In this document: piece after piece, positions 12,014 through 21,262 of the stretch
How the letters are laid out: each line of letters starts with the position of its first letter
How positions within the stretch are numbered: position 1 is the stretch's first letter
DNA from: Verrucosispora sioxanthis
Lineage (GTDB): Bacteria; Actinomycetota; Actinomycetes; Mycobacteriales; Micromonosporaceae
Direction: 5' to 3'
Assembly: GCF_010560025.1 (NCBI RefSeq)
Contig: NZ_SAIY01000013.1
Span: forward strand, 1 to 64,000
Length of the DNA stretch: 64,000 nucleotides
The notes under the pieces: model-generated
Told to the model about the DNA's origin: nothing
Database searches by the model: none
The model's input: only the letters and a program-made list of their open reading frames with translations
Made by a program: the position numbers and the translations under genes

Positions 12014-12692
12014 TCAGAGCACCCGCAGGTCGGTGCAGAACCAGTTGCCGCAGCGTTGCTCCAGGCGGAGCGCCATCGCCCAGCTACGACCGCCGGCACC
12101 GGTGAGCACGGCGGCGGCCTCGATTGCGGTGGGGCGAGGCTCGCAGACGCGCAACCGGCGCAGCCGCACCCCAGGCGCGGCGATCGCCGCCGGGTCGGAG
12201 CCCCGCGAGCGGTGGCCCGGGCGAGCTCGGGCAGCAGCACCGCGACCCGAGCCGGATCGAGTTGACGACGTAGCTGCACCGGCGGCCGGAACCCGTTGAA
12301 CACCTCCAGGCAGGTGGCGACGAAGCGGTGGGCAACCCGGGTGGCCCCGGGCGTGGCCGTGGTCAGTGCCTCGGGAGGTAGCTGCCGGGCCGGCTCGCGG
12401 CCGGACCAGGCGGCACCCGGACCGGCGGGCCGCCCGGCCTCGCCCGACCACGGCATGCCCGGGTTGACCGGTCGGCTGCCGGGGCGCGCGGCCCCTGCGG
12501 CAGCTGCTGCCCCTCGGGGTTACGGCCGCGGGGCCACTGGCGGCCGGTGGCGAACAGGTCGAGTGCGAGCTGGCCGTCGGCCGGGCGGGGCCAACCGGCG
12601 GCGTCCTCGTCGACGGACGGCGGCTCGAAGGCGGGCGCCGGTCGCAGCCGCACGGGCGGGCGCGCCGGCCCGGGTCGCCGGAGGTCGGTCAT
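12014..12692 (-). CDS. Rv3235-family protein (two frameshifts)
   Basis: Three pieces in three successive frames read as one protein of about 226 residues. The head starts at ATG 12692 behind GGAGG (TDLRRPGPARPPVRLRPAP...GQLALDLF), the middle is GATRVAHRFVATCLEVFNGFRPPVQLRRQLDP, and the tail RLRRLRVCEPRP...WAMALRLEQRCGNWFCTDLRVL. This is the pattern of the Rv3235 family, usually near secA in actinobacteria. One missing base around 12490 and one missing G in the run at about 12199-12202 explain both breaks. Function is unknown. True decay is possible but less likely, given intact family motifs on both sides of each break. Confidence 0.7.
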
Positions 12693-12794
12693 CGCGGTGC
12701 CTCCAACCAGCAAAGCTTACGTTTGCCTTCGTTTGCCTTCGACAGCTTCGATTGTCGGGCACGGCAGAGCCCACGGTCAATGCCGTGGCAGCTC

Positions 12795-13028
12795 CTACCG
12801 CTCCTCGGGATCGCGTTCCGCCAACGGGTTCCCGCGCACCCACTCGGCGGTCTCGGCGTACTTGCGCTCGATGTACTCCTCCAGGCGGGCCCGTTCCACC
12901 CGCCACTGTCCCCGGCCGCCGATCTTGATCGCGGGCAGCTCGCCGCTGCGTACCATGTGGTAGACCTGCGAATCCGACACGTTCAGCTCGGTGGCCACGT
13001 CGGACAGCAGCAGGAACCTCGGTTCCAC
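12795..13028 (-). CDS. Small helix-turn-helix (excisionase-type) DNA-binding protein
   Basis: A 77-residue protein with a MerR/excisionase-like winged HTH: LLLSDVATELNVSDSQVYHMVRSGELPAIKIGGRGQWRV. GTG 13028 has AGGGGAG seven bases upstream; the longer open frame has no conserved sequence before it. It resembles the small HTH proteins found near secA and Rv3235-type genes in actinomycetes, distinct in sequence from BldC. Probably a chromosomal regulator rather than a phage excisionase, as no integrase is near. Its targets are unknown. Confidence 0.78.
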   Translation of the reverse strand: MEPRFLLLSDVATELNVSDSQVYHMVRSGELPAIKIGGRGQWRVERARLEEYIERKYAETAEWVRGNPLAERDPEER

Positions 13029-13238
13029 CGAAACTCCCCTGGTTGACGTCGTTCGCCTCAGTTTGCCACCGGCGGCCGACCGCCGACCAATCCGTCGCCC
13101 GCCCGGCGGGACACACCGGCCCGTCGCCGGAACTTCCACGGAGGCGACACGAGGTGTATGACGGTCAGGGCGAACGGGCAGGACCGTACGCCGAACCGGC
13201 GGTGTCGCCGCCGGACGGAGCAGAGCGGGGAGACCACG

Positions 13239-13757
13239 GTGACCGACAAGCTTGTCCGGGTCTATGTGCCGGCGACCGTGCCGATGCTGACCAGGCTGCC
13301 GGAGCACGGCCTCGCCGCGACGCAGGCGCACGCGGTGACCCCGACGCTGCGCGAGTGGTACGCCGAAGGCGACGAGGAGGAGTTGGAGTACGTCGCCTTC
13401 ACCCGCGCCGCCCAGGACGCGCTGCAACTGATCCGGCACGACCCGGCCGCGCCGCGCCGACGGGTGGTGGTCTCGGCGGACCTGCCCGCGACGGCGATCG
13501 GTCGGGGCGACGGTGAACTCGGCTCCAGCGTGGTGGAGTTGCTCGCCCCGGTGCCGGTCGCGGCCGTCGCGGCCGTGCACGTGGACGGGGTGGACGCCGC
13601 GGACGACGTGGCCGCCGCCGTCGAGGTGGTGCTGGAGGCGTTGGCCGGTGACCCGGACGCCCAGTTCACCGTCGACGGTGCCGAGGACCACGAGCTGGAG
13701 TGGTACGACCCCAGCGAACTGGAGTCGCTGCTGCGCGCCACCACCACGGAAGGCTGA
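13239..13757 (+). CDS. DUF6912-type conserved actinobacterial protein
   Basis: A 172-residue soluble protein. The start at GTG 13239 (TDKLVRVYVPATVPML) is used because homology and composition begin there, with GGGGAG upstream. It has an N-terminal region LVRVYVPATVPMLTRL, a central EELEYVAFTRAAQDALQLI, and an acidic C-terminus (ELEWYDPSELESLL). I recognise it as the short conserved actinobacterial family now called DUF6912, for which no activity is known. It is divergent from the HTH gene and convergent with the following membrane-protein gene. Confidence 0.65.
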   Translation: MTDKLVRVYVPATVPMLTRLPEHGLAATQAHAVTPTLREWYAEGDEEELEYVAFTRAAQDALQLIRHDPAAPRRRVVVSADLPATAIGRGDGELGSSVVELLAPVPVAAVAAVHVDGVDAADDVAAAVEVVLEALAGDPDAQFTVDGAEDHELEWYDPSELESLLRATTTEG

Positions 13758-13783
13758 CCGCAGTCCGGGTCACCGGTCGTCGG

Positions 13784-14833
13784 CTACGCCTCGTCGTCGG
13801 CCGGAGCGCCGAGCGTGCGGCCGAAACTGACCACGGCGGTCAGCGCGCCGACGAACAGCACCCAGATGGCGTTGTCCACCCGCGACGTACCGAGTGAGGT
13901 CTGCGCGACCGCGTCCGCCTCGCTGAGCGCGGCGGCCAGGTCGATGAGCGAACGCCCACCGATCCGGATGATCACCTCGGTGAGCAGCAGCAGGAGCCCG
14001 GGCCCGGCACCCGCCACCAGGTACGCCGGCCAGCGCGGTCCAGCCGCCCCACCGTCCCGTACGGCTCGTCGCCGGGCCCAGGTGAGGTAGCCGAAGGCCA
14101 ACCCCCCGGCGACGAGCCCGGCCAGCAGGGACTCGGTCCGGGAGACCCAACTGGCCGCGTCGACAAGCGACTGCTGGCTGTCGCCGGCACCGAAGAGGTT
14201 GAACAGCGGGTCCCGGGCCACGCTGAAGGCCACCACGAAGACCAGGGTGCCCAGCGCGGCGGCGGCCACGGCACCCACCACGGCACCGTCGCGGGCCCCG
14301 GCGAGCGCGCCACCGATGACGGCCGCGGCGGCCGTGGTGCCGGCGATCGTGCGGGTGGTGACGTCACCCGCGTAGGTGAGATCGATCGCGAGTGCGGCGA
14401 GCAGCCCGACCAGCAGCCCGGCGCCGATCGCCACCGCGAAGCGCAGGGTCACCCGCTCGGTCCGGCGGGCCACCGGCTCGCCGGCGGCCAGCCCGACGGC
14501 GGCCCCGGCCACCAGTGCGGCCGAGATCACGCCGGGCAGCGCGAAGGCGGACAGGCTCACCGCGGTCACCCCGGCCGTCGCCGAACTGATCGCCTCCCGG
14601 GTCGACCAGAGCATCGCGGCCAGCCAGCCGGTCGCCAGCAACGCCAGCACCGTCGTTGCCGGTGCGGGTGCCGGGCGGCTGGTGTCGACGTCGTCGCCCG
14701 CGCGTGGGTCGGCGGCGTCGGAGTGCTCGCCGAGGTCCGGGTCGGTGGCCGCGGTCCGGTCGCTCGGTTCCGGATCGACGGCGTCGGACTGGTCGGGCTG
14801 AGCGGCGGTCGGCCCACCGGGCTCGTTGCTCAA
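13784..14833 (-). CDS. Multi-spanning membrane protein with acidic N-terminal tail
   Basis: About 349 residues. The proposed TTG start (14833, preceded by GGGAAG) gives a polar, Asp/Pro-rich cytoplasmic tail of about 70 residues, followed by some eight to nine hydrophobic segments rich in Ala, Gly and Val (for example TVLALLATGWLAAMLW, FAVAIGAGLLVGLLAALAI, AVVGAVAAAALGTLVFVV). No transporter or enzyme motif is visible. Similar alanine-rich membrane proteins of unknown role are common in Micromonosporaceae. It is divergent from pruA. The exact start is uncertain. Confidence 0.65.
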   Translation of the reverse strand: MSNEPGGPTAAQPDQSDAVDPEPSDRTAATDPDLGEHSDAADPRAGDDVDTSRPAPAPATTVLALLATGWLAAMLWSTREAISSATAGVTAVSLSAFALPGVISAALVAGAAVGLAAGEPVARRTERVTLRFAVAIGAGLLVGLLAALAIDLTYAGDVTTRTIAGTTAAAAVIGGALAGARDGAVVGAVAAAALGTLVFVVAFSVARDPLFNLFGAGDSQQSLVDAASWVSRTESLLAGLVAGGLAFGYLTWARRRAVRDGGAAGPRWPAYLVAGAGPGLLLLLTEVIIRIGGRSLIDLAAALSEADAVAQTSLGTSRVDNAIWVLFVGALTAVVSFGRTLGAPADDEA

Positions 14834-15119
14834 TCGTCTTCCCTTCGCCGCCGGGCCCGACCGGGCCGCAACCGTCACCGGCAACCCAGCGTACGCGGCC
14901 GGGACGCGGGTGCGCCCCAAGCCCGCACGGCCTGCATTTCTTCGGTCAGGTTTCGCAAGGGGGAACGAATCGGTTCCGGTGAACGTGAAACACCTCGTGA
15001 TCAATGGTCCACGCGCGCCCGGGGTGTCATCGACCGATGCTGGCCGTGGGAGGATTGGCACGGGTCCCGCCAGCGCGGGGCTGGTTTCGCCATCGCCGCC
15101 GAGATCGCCAGGAGCCCTG

Positions 15120-16751
15120 ATGGACGCCGTGTTCGCCGTACCCGAGCCACGTAACGAGCCGGTGCGTAGCTACGAGCCGGGCAGCACCGACCGAGAACGT
15201 CTCCAGCGGCGGCTCACCGAGCTGGCCGCCGAGCGCATCGACCTGCCGATGACCATCGCGGGCGAACAGCGGATGGCCGGCGGCGAGCCGATCCAGGTGG
15301 TGCAGCCGCACCGGCACGCGCACGTACTCGGGGTCACCGGTCACGCCACCCACGACGACGCGCGAGCGGCGGTCAAGGCCGCCAAGGACGCCGCACCTGG
15401 CTGGCGCACGTTGCCCTTCGAGGAGCGCGTCGCGATCTTCCTACGCGCCGCCGAACTGCTCTCCGGGCCGTGGCGGGACACCCTCAACGCGGCCACCATG
15501 CTCGGCCAGTCGAAGACCGCCGTCCAGGCCGAGATCGACTCGGCCTGTGAGTTCATCGACTTCCTGCGGTTCAACGTGCACTTCGCCCGCAACCTGCTGG
15601 CCGAGCAGCCGATGTCGTCGCCGGGTGTGTGGAACCGCTTCGACCACCGGCCGCTTGAGGGATTCGTCTACGCGGTCACCCCGTTCAATTTCACCGCCAT
15701 CGCCGGGAACCTGCCCTCGGCGCCGGCCCTGCTCGGCAACACGGTGGTGTGGAAGCCGGGCCCGACCCAGCAGTTCGCCGCACACTTCACCATGCGCCTG
15801 TTCGAGGCGGCCGGCCTGCCGCCCGGTGTGATCAACATGGTGACCGGCCGGGGCGAGGAGGTCTCCGACGTGGTGCTGGCCGATCCCGACCTCGCCGGCA
15901 TCCACTTCACCGGGTCCACCAAGGTCTTCCAGCACCTGTGGCGCACCGTCGGGGAGAACATCGCCGGCTACCGGGGATACCCGAGGCTGGTCGGCGAGAC
16001 CGGGGGCAAGGACTTCGTGGTCGCGCACTCCAGTGCCGACGTCGACGCCTTGCACACGGCGCTGATCCGGGGTGCCTTCGAGTACCAGGGGCAGAAGTGC
16101 TCGGCCGCCTCCCGCGCGTACGTCCCGCGCTCGCTCTGGGAGGGCGGCGGCCTGCGCGACCGGCTGGCCGCGACCGCCGACGGGCTGGCCTACGGCGACG
16201 TCACCGACTTCCGCAACTTCGGCGGTGCGGTCATCGACGACAAGGCGTACTCCCGGCACACCGCCGCACTGGACCTGATCTCCTCCGACGCCAGCTGCCG
16301 GATCATCGCCGGCGGCACCGCCGACGACTCCGTCGGCTGGTTCGTCCGCCCGACGATCTTCGAATGCGAAGACGCGGCACACGAGACCTTCACCACCGAG
16401 TACTTCGGTCCGATCCTCGGCGTGCACGTCTTCGACGACGCCCGCTTCGACGAGGTGGTCACGCAGGCCGAGGCCATCGCCCCGTACGCGCTCACCGGGT
16501 CGATCTTCGCCACCGACCGGCGGGTGGTCGACGCGGTGGCCGAGAAGATGCGGTACGCGGCCGGCAACTTCTACATCAACGACAAGCCGACCGGTGCCGT
16601 GGTCGGGCAGCAGCCGTTCGGCGGTGCCCGGGCCAGCGGCACCAACGACAAGGCCGGATCCTGGCACAACCTGGTCCGCTGGACGTCCCCCCGGACGATC
16701 AAGGAAACCTTCGTCCCACCGACCGACCACACCTACCCCCACATGGGCTGA
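15120..16751 (+). CDS. pruA: L-glutamate gamma-semialdehyde dehydrogenase (P5C dehydrogenase)
   Basis: A 543-residue ALDH4-type enzyme that oxidises glutamate semialdehyde (from proline via P5C) to glutamate with NAD+. Motifs seen are TPFNFTAIAGNLPSAPALLGNTVVWKPGP, the Rossmann loop FTGSTKVF, general base E293 in VGETGGKDF, catalytic C327 in YQGQKCSAASR and the C-terminal QQPFGGARASGTNDKAG. ATG 15120 is set by AGGAG seven bases upstream; the longer open frame has no homology. No proline dehydrogenase gene is next to it in this window. Confidence 0.95.
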   Translation: MDAVFAVPEPRNEPVRSYEPGSTDRERLQRRLTELAAERIDLPMTIAGEQRMAGGEPIQVVQPHRHAHVLGVTGHATHDDARAAVKAAKDAAPGWRTLPFEERVAIFLRAAELLSGPWRDTLNAATMLGQSKTAVQAEIDSACEFIDFLRFNVHFARNLLAEQPMSSPGVWNRFDHRPLEGFVYAVTPFNFTAIAGNLPSAPALLGNTVVWKPGPTQQFAAHFTMRLFEAAGLPPGVINMVTGRGEEVSDVVLADPDLAGIHFTGSTKVFQHLWRTVGENIAGYRGYPRLVGETGGKDFVVAHSSADVDALHTALIRGAFEYQGQKCSAASRAYVPRSLWEGGGLRDRLAATADGLAYGDVTDFRNFGGAVIDDKAYSRHTAALDLISSDASCRIIAGGTADDSVGWFVRPTIFECEDAAHETFTTEYFGPILGVHVFDDARFDEVVTQAEAIAPYALTGSIFATDRRVVDAVAEKMRYAAGNFYINDKPTGAVVGQQPFGGARASGTNDKAGSWHNLVRWTSPRTIKETFVPPTDHTYPHMG

Positions 16752-16760
16752 CGATGTAAC

Positions 16761-16804
16761 GAAGGGCCCTCAACCGACGCCTCGTGTGTGGGAGAGGGCC
16801 CTTC
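16761..16804 (+). terminator. pruA terminator
   Basis: Perfect 11-bp inverted repeat GAAGGGCCCTC / GAGGGCCCTTC around a 22-base loop, ten bases after the pruA stop. Confidence 0.65.
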
Positions 16805-16962
16805 CGTACGCGCCTCCGGTCGCCGGTCGAGGACGACCGGAGGCGGCAGGTGGCCGGCTTCGGTGGACCGTCGCGCGCCGACAGTGCACATAGGAAACCC
16901 CAATCGGTGGCGAAAAGGGGAAATCCTGGACGCTGGCCCGGCAAAGTGGCAGCGTAAGGGGC

Positions 16963-17478
16963 ATGGCGGAATCCGGAGTGAACCCCACGGCGGCGGCCCT
17001 GCTCGGGCTGCTCCATGAGGGCCCCATGACAGGTGGCCAGTTGATGGCCGCCGCCGAGCGCCGGCTGGCGCCGTACTGGTCGATGACCCGAAGCCAGGTC
17101 TACCGCGAGCTGCCGGTGCTGGCCGAGCGGGGTTTCGTCCGATTGGGTAAACCCGGCCCGCGGATGAGTCAGCCGTACGCGATCACCGCAGCCGGAAAAC
17201 GGACATTTTCCCGATGGCTCGCCGAGGATCCGGGGCGGGACACCATCCGCAACCCGATCGCCCTGCGCATCGCCTTCGGGAACCTGCACTCCCCGAACCA
17301 GCTCAAGAACCTCCAGGCCGCAGCCAACGAGTACCACACCGACGCGCTGGCCCGAGTCCGCGAGCAGGTCAAGAACGCCAAGAAGGAAGGCGACACGTAC
17401 GACGCCAGCGCGCTGGAGTTCGCCGTGGCGTACCACCGTGCCGCCCTGTCCTGGCTCAAGAGCGCCGCTGCCGGCTGA
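16963..17478 (+). CDS. PadR family transcriptional regulator
   Basis: A 171-residue regulator. The PadR winged helix is at the N-terminus (ALLGLLHEGPMTGGQLMAAAERRLAPYWSMTRSQVYRELPVLAERGFV), followed by the wing (RMSQPYAITAAGKRTFSRWL) and a C-terminal helical dimerisation domain. ATG 16963 follows AAGGGG. PadR proteins are usually repressors that sense small phenolic or drug-like ligands and often control a neighbouring transporter, but no such partner is adjacent here: pruA lies upstream and prfB downstream. Confidence 0.88.
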   Translation: MAESGVNPTAAALLGLLHEGPMTGGQLMAAAERRLAPYWSMTRSQVYRELPVLAERGFVRLGKPGPRMSQPYAITAAGKRTFSRWLAEDPGRDTIRNPIALRIAFGNLHSPNQLKNLQAAANEYHTDALARVREQVKNAKKEGDTYDASALEFAVAYHRAALSWLKSAAAG

Positions 17479-17483
17479 GGCGG

Positions 17484-17668
17484 ATGCCGGGCTCGCCTCC
17501 TCGTCCGCGGGTTTGTTTGGCGCGGAGTGCGGGGCTCGCAAGCTCACTCCTCGTCCGCGCAGGGCTTGTTTGGCCCGGACTGCGGGGCTCGCAAGCTCAC
17601 TCCTCGTCCGCGCAGGGCTTGTTTGGCCCGGACTGCGGGGCTCGCAAGCTCACTCCTCGTCCGCGCAG
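17484..17668. repeat. 53-bp tandem repeat upstream of prfB
   Basis: Two identical 53-bp copies (17528-17580 and 17581-17633), a third copy cut at 35 bases (17634-17668) and a degenerate copy before them (about 17484-17527). Each holds GGGGCTCGCAAGCTCACTCC. The array ends 14 bases before the prfB start, so it occupies the whole leader. There are no spacers, so it is not CRISPR. Confidence 0.9.
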
Positions 17669-17682
17669 TACCCTTGTCTGTC

Positions 17683-18804
17683 GTGACCGCTGCCGACTTC
17701 GCCGAACAGCTCAAGGAACTCGACGCCACCCTGCGCAACATCGAGGCGGTGCTCGACCTCGACCGTCTCCGCGCGGACAAGGCCCGCCTGGAGCAGGAGG
17801 CGTCCGCCCCGGATCTCTGGGACGACCAGGCCCGTGCCCAGCAGGTGACCTCGCAGCTGTCGTACGTCAACGGCGAGATCGACAAGCTCGGCAGCCTGCG
17901 GTCGCGGCTGGACGACGCGCACGTCCTGCTGGAACTCGCCGAGGCGGAGTCCGACTCGGGGGTGCTCACCGAGGTCGAGTCCGAGATCACCGGGCTGACC
18001 AAGGCCATCCAGGAGATGGAGGTCCGCACGCTGCTGTCCGGTGAGTACGACTCCCGGGAGGCGCTGGTGGCCATCCGGGCCGGTGCCGGCGGCGTGGACG
18101 CGGCCGACTTCGCCGAGATGCTGCTGCGGATGTACCTGCGCTGGGCCGAGCGGCACGGCTACCCGACCGAGGTCTACGAGACCTCCTACGCCGAGGAGGC
18201 CGGCCTGAAGTCGGCCACCTTCACGGTCAAGGTCCCGTACGCCTACGGCACGCTCAGCGTGGAGTCCGGCACCCACCGGCTGGTGCGGATCAGCCCGTTC
18301 GACAACCAGGGGCGGCGGCAGACCAGCTTCGCCGGGGTCGAGGTGCTGCCGGTGGTCGAGCAGACCGACCACATCGACATCCCCGAGAACGAGATGCGGG
18401 TCGACGTCTACCGCTCCTCGGGCCCGGGCGGGCAGAGCGTCAACACCACCGACTCGGCCGTACGGATCACCCACATCCCGACCGGCATCGTGGTGACCTG
18501 TCAGAACGAGAAGTCGCAGTTGCAGAACAAGGCCTCCGCGCTGCGGGTGCTCCAGGCCCGGCTGCTTGAGCGCAAGCGCCAGGAGGAGCAGGCCAAGCTC
18601 CAGGGGCTCAAGACCGACGCCGCCGGGTCGTGGGGCGACCAGATGCGTTCGTACGTGCTGCATCCCTATCAGATGGTGAAGGATCTGCGTACCGAGCAGG
18701 AGACCGGCAACCCGGGATCGGTCTTCGACGGTGATCTCGACTCCTTCATCGAGGCGGGGATCCGGTGGCGCAAGCAGCAGCAACTGGCCGGCGACCGTGC
18801 GTGA
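17683..18804 (+). CDS. prfB: Peptide chain release factor 2
   Basis: A 373-residue class I release factor recognising UGA and UAA. The codon-recognition tripeptide SPF is at 204-206 and the catalytic GGQ at 249-251 (SSGPGGQSVNTTDSAVRITH). Start is taken at GTG 17683 (TAADFAEQLKELDATL); an in-frame TTG at 17674 is possible. The frame is intact throughout, with no programmed UGA frameshift of the kind seen in enterobacteria. Its leader is made of the 53-bp tandem repeat. Confidence 0.95.
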   Translation: MTAADFAEQLKELDATLRNIEAVLDLDRLRADKARLEQEASAPDLWDDQARAQQVTSQLSYVNGEIDKLGSLRSRLDDAHVLLELAEAESDSGVLTEVESEITGLTKAIQEMEVRTLLSGEYDSREALVAIRAGAGGVDAADFAEMLLRMYLRWAERHGYPTEVYETSYAEEAGLKSATFTVKVPYAYGTLSVESGTHRLVRISPFDNQGRRQTSFAGVEVLPVVEQTDHIDIPENEMRVDVYRSSGPGGQSVNTTDSAVRITHIPTGIVVTCQNEKSQLQNKASALRVLQARLLERKRQEEQAKLQGLKTDAAGSWGDQMRSYVLHPYQMVKDLRTEQETGNPGSVFDGDLDSFIEAGIRWRKQQQLAGDRA

Positions 18805-18861
18805 TCGATCGTGGGCGGAGCGCGCCGTCGATCTCCACCTGACGTGCTGATTTGATGACTT

Positions 18862-18879
18862 GCCCCGCAACGGCGGGGC
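18862..18879 (+). terminator. Possible prfB terminator
   Basis: Hairpin GCCCCGC-AACG-GCGGGGC (7-bp stem, 4-base loop) between prfB and ftsE, without a T-tract. It is short, so uncertain. Confidence 0.4.
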
Positions 18880-18922
18880 GTGGGACTTGGCACGACAGTT
18901 ACACGGCGTAGACTCACCACCC

Positions 18923-19603
18923 GTGATTCAGCTTGAGCAAGTGACGAAGACGTACCCGAAGGCGTCGCGGCCTTCGCTCGACAACGTGTCCGTGTCGATC
19001 GACAAGGGCGAGTTCGTCTTCTTCATCGGCCCATCCGGCTCCGGCAAGTCCACCATCGTCAAGATGCTGCTGCACGAGGTGGTTCCCAACAAGGGACGCG
19101 TCGTCGTCAACGGCAAGGACGTCACGTCGATGCGGTCCTGGAAGCGCCCGCACTTCCGCCGTTCGATCGGCTGCGTCTTCCAGGACTTCCGGCTGCTGCC
19201 CAACCGCACCGCGTACGAGAACGTGGCCTTCGCGCTGGAGGTGATCGGCAAGACCAAGGCGGTGGCCCGCCGGGTCGTGCCGGAGGTGCTGGAACTGGTC
19301 GGCCTGGGCGGCAAGGAGCACCGCTACCCGCACGAGCTCTCCGGTGGTGAGCAGCAGCGCGTGGCGGTGGCCCGGGCGTTCGTGAACCGGCCGCTGATCC
19401 TGCTGGCGGACGAGCCGACCGGAAACCTGGACCCGGACACCTCCATCGAGATCATGCGCCTGCTGGACCGGATCAACCGCACCGGCACCACCGTCGTGAT
19501 GGTCACGCACGACTCCAACATCGTGAACCAGATGCGCCGTCGCGTCATCGAGATCGAGAGCGGCCGTATCGTTCGCGACCAGGCCCGCGGCGTCTACGGG
19601 TGA
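18923..19603 (+). CDS. ftsE: Cell division ATP-binding protein FtsE
   Basis: A 226-residue ABC ATPase that pairs with FtsX to regulate peptidoglycan hydrolases at the septum. Walker A GPSGSGKST at 36-44, signature LSGGEQQRVAVARA, Walker B LLADEPTGNLD and the switch histidine in MVTHD are all present. GTG 18923 is used since earlier codons lack homology. ftsX follows after 67 bp, the classic gene order. Length is typical. Confidence 0.96.
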   Translation: MIQLEQVTKTYPKASRPSLDNVSVSIDKGEFVFFIGPSGSGKSTIVKMLLHEVVPNKGRVVVNGKDVTSMRSWKRPHFRRSIGCVFQDFRLLPNRTAYENVAFALEVIGKTKAVARRVVPEVLELVGLGGKEHRYPHELSGGEQQRVAVARAFVNRPLILLADEPTGNLDPDTSIEIMRLLDRINRTGTTVVMVTHDSNIVNQMRRRVIEIESGRIVRDQARGVYG

Positions 19604-19670
19604 CGGCCCTACCCACCGCACCCCGATCTGACGACGAACACCTCACGCCGGAGAGCCGGAGGAAATCCCG

Positions 19671-20546
19671 ATGCGGATGAAATACGTCATGTCCGAGGTA
19701 CTGGTCGGACTGTGGCGCAACGTGACCATGACCGTCGCGATGATCATCACGATGGCGGTCTCGTTGACCATGCTCGGTGCCAGCGGCCTGATCTACACCA
19801 AGGTCGCCGACATGAAGCAGCTGTACTTCGAGAACATCGAGGTCTCGATCTTCCTGGACGCCGAGGTGACGGAAGAGCAGCGCAGCGCGATCGCCACGCA
19901 GCTGGAGTCCGACCCGCTGGTCTCACAGGTCACGTACGTCAACAAGGACGAGGCCTTCCAGCGCTTCCAGGAGATGTTCCGGGACTCGCCGGACCTGCTC
20001 AGCGCGGTCAAGGCCGACCAGCTTCCGGAGTCGTACCGGCTCAAGCTGGTCAACCCGGAGGAGTACAAGACCATCTCCGACCAGTACACGGCGGTCGAGG
20101 GCGTCGACCAGGTCGTCGACCAGAGTCAGGTGCTCGACAAGATCTTCAACCTCTTCACCGCCGGGCAGAACATCGCGCTCGTCGCCGCGATCGCGATGGC
20201 GGTCGCCGCGCTGCTGCTGGTCGCCAACACCATTCAGGTCGCCGCGTACAGCAAGCGGCGTGAGGTCGCGGTCATGAAGCTGGTCGGCGCGTCGAACTGG
20301 TTCATCCAGGCGCCGTTCGTGCTGGAGGCGGTGGTCGCCGGCCTGATCGGCTCGATCCTGGGCCTCGGCGCCCTGATCGCCCTCAAGATATTCCTCTTCG
20401 ACGGTGCGCTCAGCGCCCTACAAGGGCTCTTCGCACCGGTGAGCTGGGGCGAGGTGTTCCTGACCTTCCCGGTGATGGCTGGCGTCGGTGGCCTGATCAG
20501 CGCGGTCACCGCCTGGGTCACCCTGCGCTTCTACCTGCGGGTCTAG
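19671..20546 (+). CDS. ftsX: Cell division protein FtsX (ABC permease)
   Basis: A 291-residue permease-like partner of FtsE. TM1 is at about 18-45, followed by an extracellular domain (about 46-165, VSIFLDAEVTEEQRSAI ... AVEGVDQVVDQSQVLDKI) that in other bacteria binds hydrolase regulators. Three more TM segments follow, with the conserved KRREVAVMKLVGASNWFIQAPF loop. The start ATG 19671 has a strong GGAGGA site. A hairpin follows the stop. Confidence 0.96.
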   Translation: MRMKYVMSEVLVGLWRNVTMTVAMIITMAVSLTMLGASGLIYTKVADMKQLYFENIEVSIFLDAEVTEEQRSAIATQLESDPLVSQVTYVNKDEAFQRFQEMFRDSPDLLSAVKADQLPESYRLKLVNPEEYKTISDQYTAVEGVDQVVDQSQVLDKIFNLFTAGQNIALVAAIAMAVAALLLVANTIQVAAYSKRREVAVMKLVGASNWFIQAPFVLEAVVAGLIGSILGLGALIALKIFLFDGALSALQGLFAPVSWGEVFLTFPVMAGVGGLISAVTAWVTLRFYLRV

Positions 20547-20555
20547 TTGTCGCCC

Positions 20556-20598
20556 GAGGGCCCTTCCACGCCGGAATAAACGGCGCGGGAGGGCCCTT
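20556..20598 (+). terminator. ftsX terminator
   Basis: Near-perfect 18-bp stem (starting GAGGGCCCTTCC, ending GGGAGGGCCCTT) with a short AATAAA-type loop region, ten bases after ftsX. Confidence 0.65.
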
Positions 20599-20677
20599 GT
20601 CGTTCGGGTAGCATGATCTTCGCTCGGCGGCCGGCCAGGTCGGTCACGGGCGGCAACGAAAGGGAGGTGGCGCGGCG

Positions 20678-21157
20678 ATGCCACGGGAGAAGGGGCGTAA
20701 GGTCGTCGCCTCCAACAAGAAGGCGCGGCACGACTACGCCATCCTCGACACGTACGAGGCGGGCATGGCGCTGACCGGCACCGAAGTGAAGTCGTTGCGG
20801 GCCGGACGGGCCTCGCTTGTCGACGCGTTCGCGCAGGAACGGGACGGCGAGCTCTATCTGCACAGCATGCACATCCCCGAGTACACGCAGGGCACCTGGA
20901 CCAACCACGAGCCCCGGCGCACCCGCAAACTGCTGCTCAAGCGGCTGGAGATCGACCGGCTGATCGGCAAGCTCCGGGAGAGCGGGCTGACCCTGGTGCC
21001 GCTTCAGGTCTACTTCTCCGACGGCTGGGCCAAGGTGGAGATCGGCTTGGCGAAGGGTAAGAAGGCGTACGACAAGCGCCAGGACCTCGCCAAGCGGGAC
21101 GCCGACCGGGAGATCCAGCGCGCGGTGGGTCGGCGCGGCAAGGGGATGGCCGACTGA
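20678..21157 (+). CDS. smpB: SsrA-binding protein SmpB
   Basis: A 159-residue oligonucleotide-fold protein that delivers tmRNA to stalled ribosomes. Diagnostic stretches are ARHDYAILDTYEAGMALTGTEVKSLR, YLHSMHIPEYTQGTWTNHEPRRTRKLLL and the basic tail GKKAYDKRQDLAKRDADREIQRA, which mimics mRNA in the ribosome channel. AGGGAGG lies upstream of ATG 20678. Its partner RNA gene ssrA begins about 105 bp downstream. Confidence 0.96.
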   Translation: MPREKGRKVVASNKKARHDYAILDTYEAGMALTGTEVKSLRAGRASLVDAFAQERDGELYLHSMHIPEYTQGTWTNHEPRRTRKLLLKRLEIDRLIGKLRESGLTLVPLQVYFSDGWAKVEIGLAKGKKAYDKRQDLAKRDADREIQRAVGRRGKGMAD

Positions 21158-21262
21158 TTTGTCCGGTTTATTCCGCCCGGTGCGCCGCTCCGGGCTCGGG
21201 ATGAATCCGGTTGCGGCAGGCGTTACGCTTGTCGGAGCCGCCGGAGATCGGCGGCCTGTCGA

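Noticed and set aside
17484..17668. Possible CRISPR array
   Set aside because: The 53-bp copies are directly joined with no spacers and no cas genes are present (the Cas4-like gene is 30 kb away and has no cas neighbours).
17683..18804. Programmed UGA frameshift in prfB
   Set aside because: The frame is continuous from start to stop with no in-frame UGA near the beginning.
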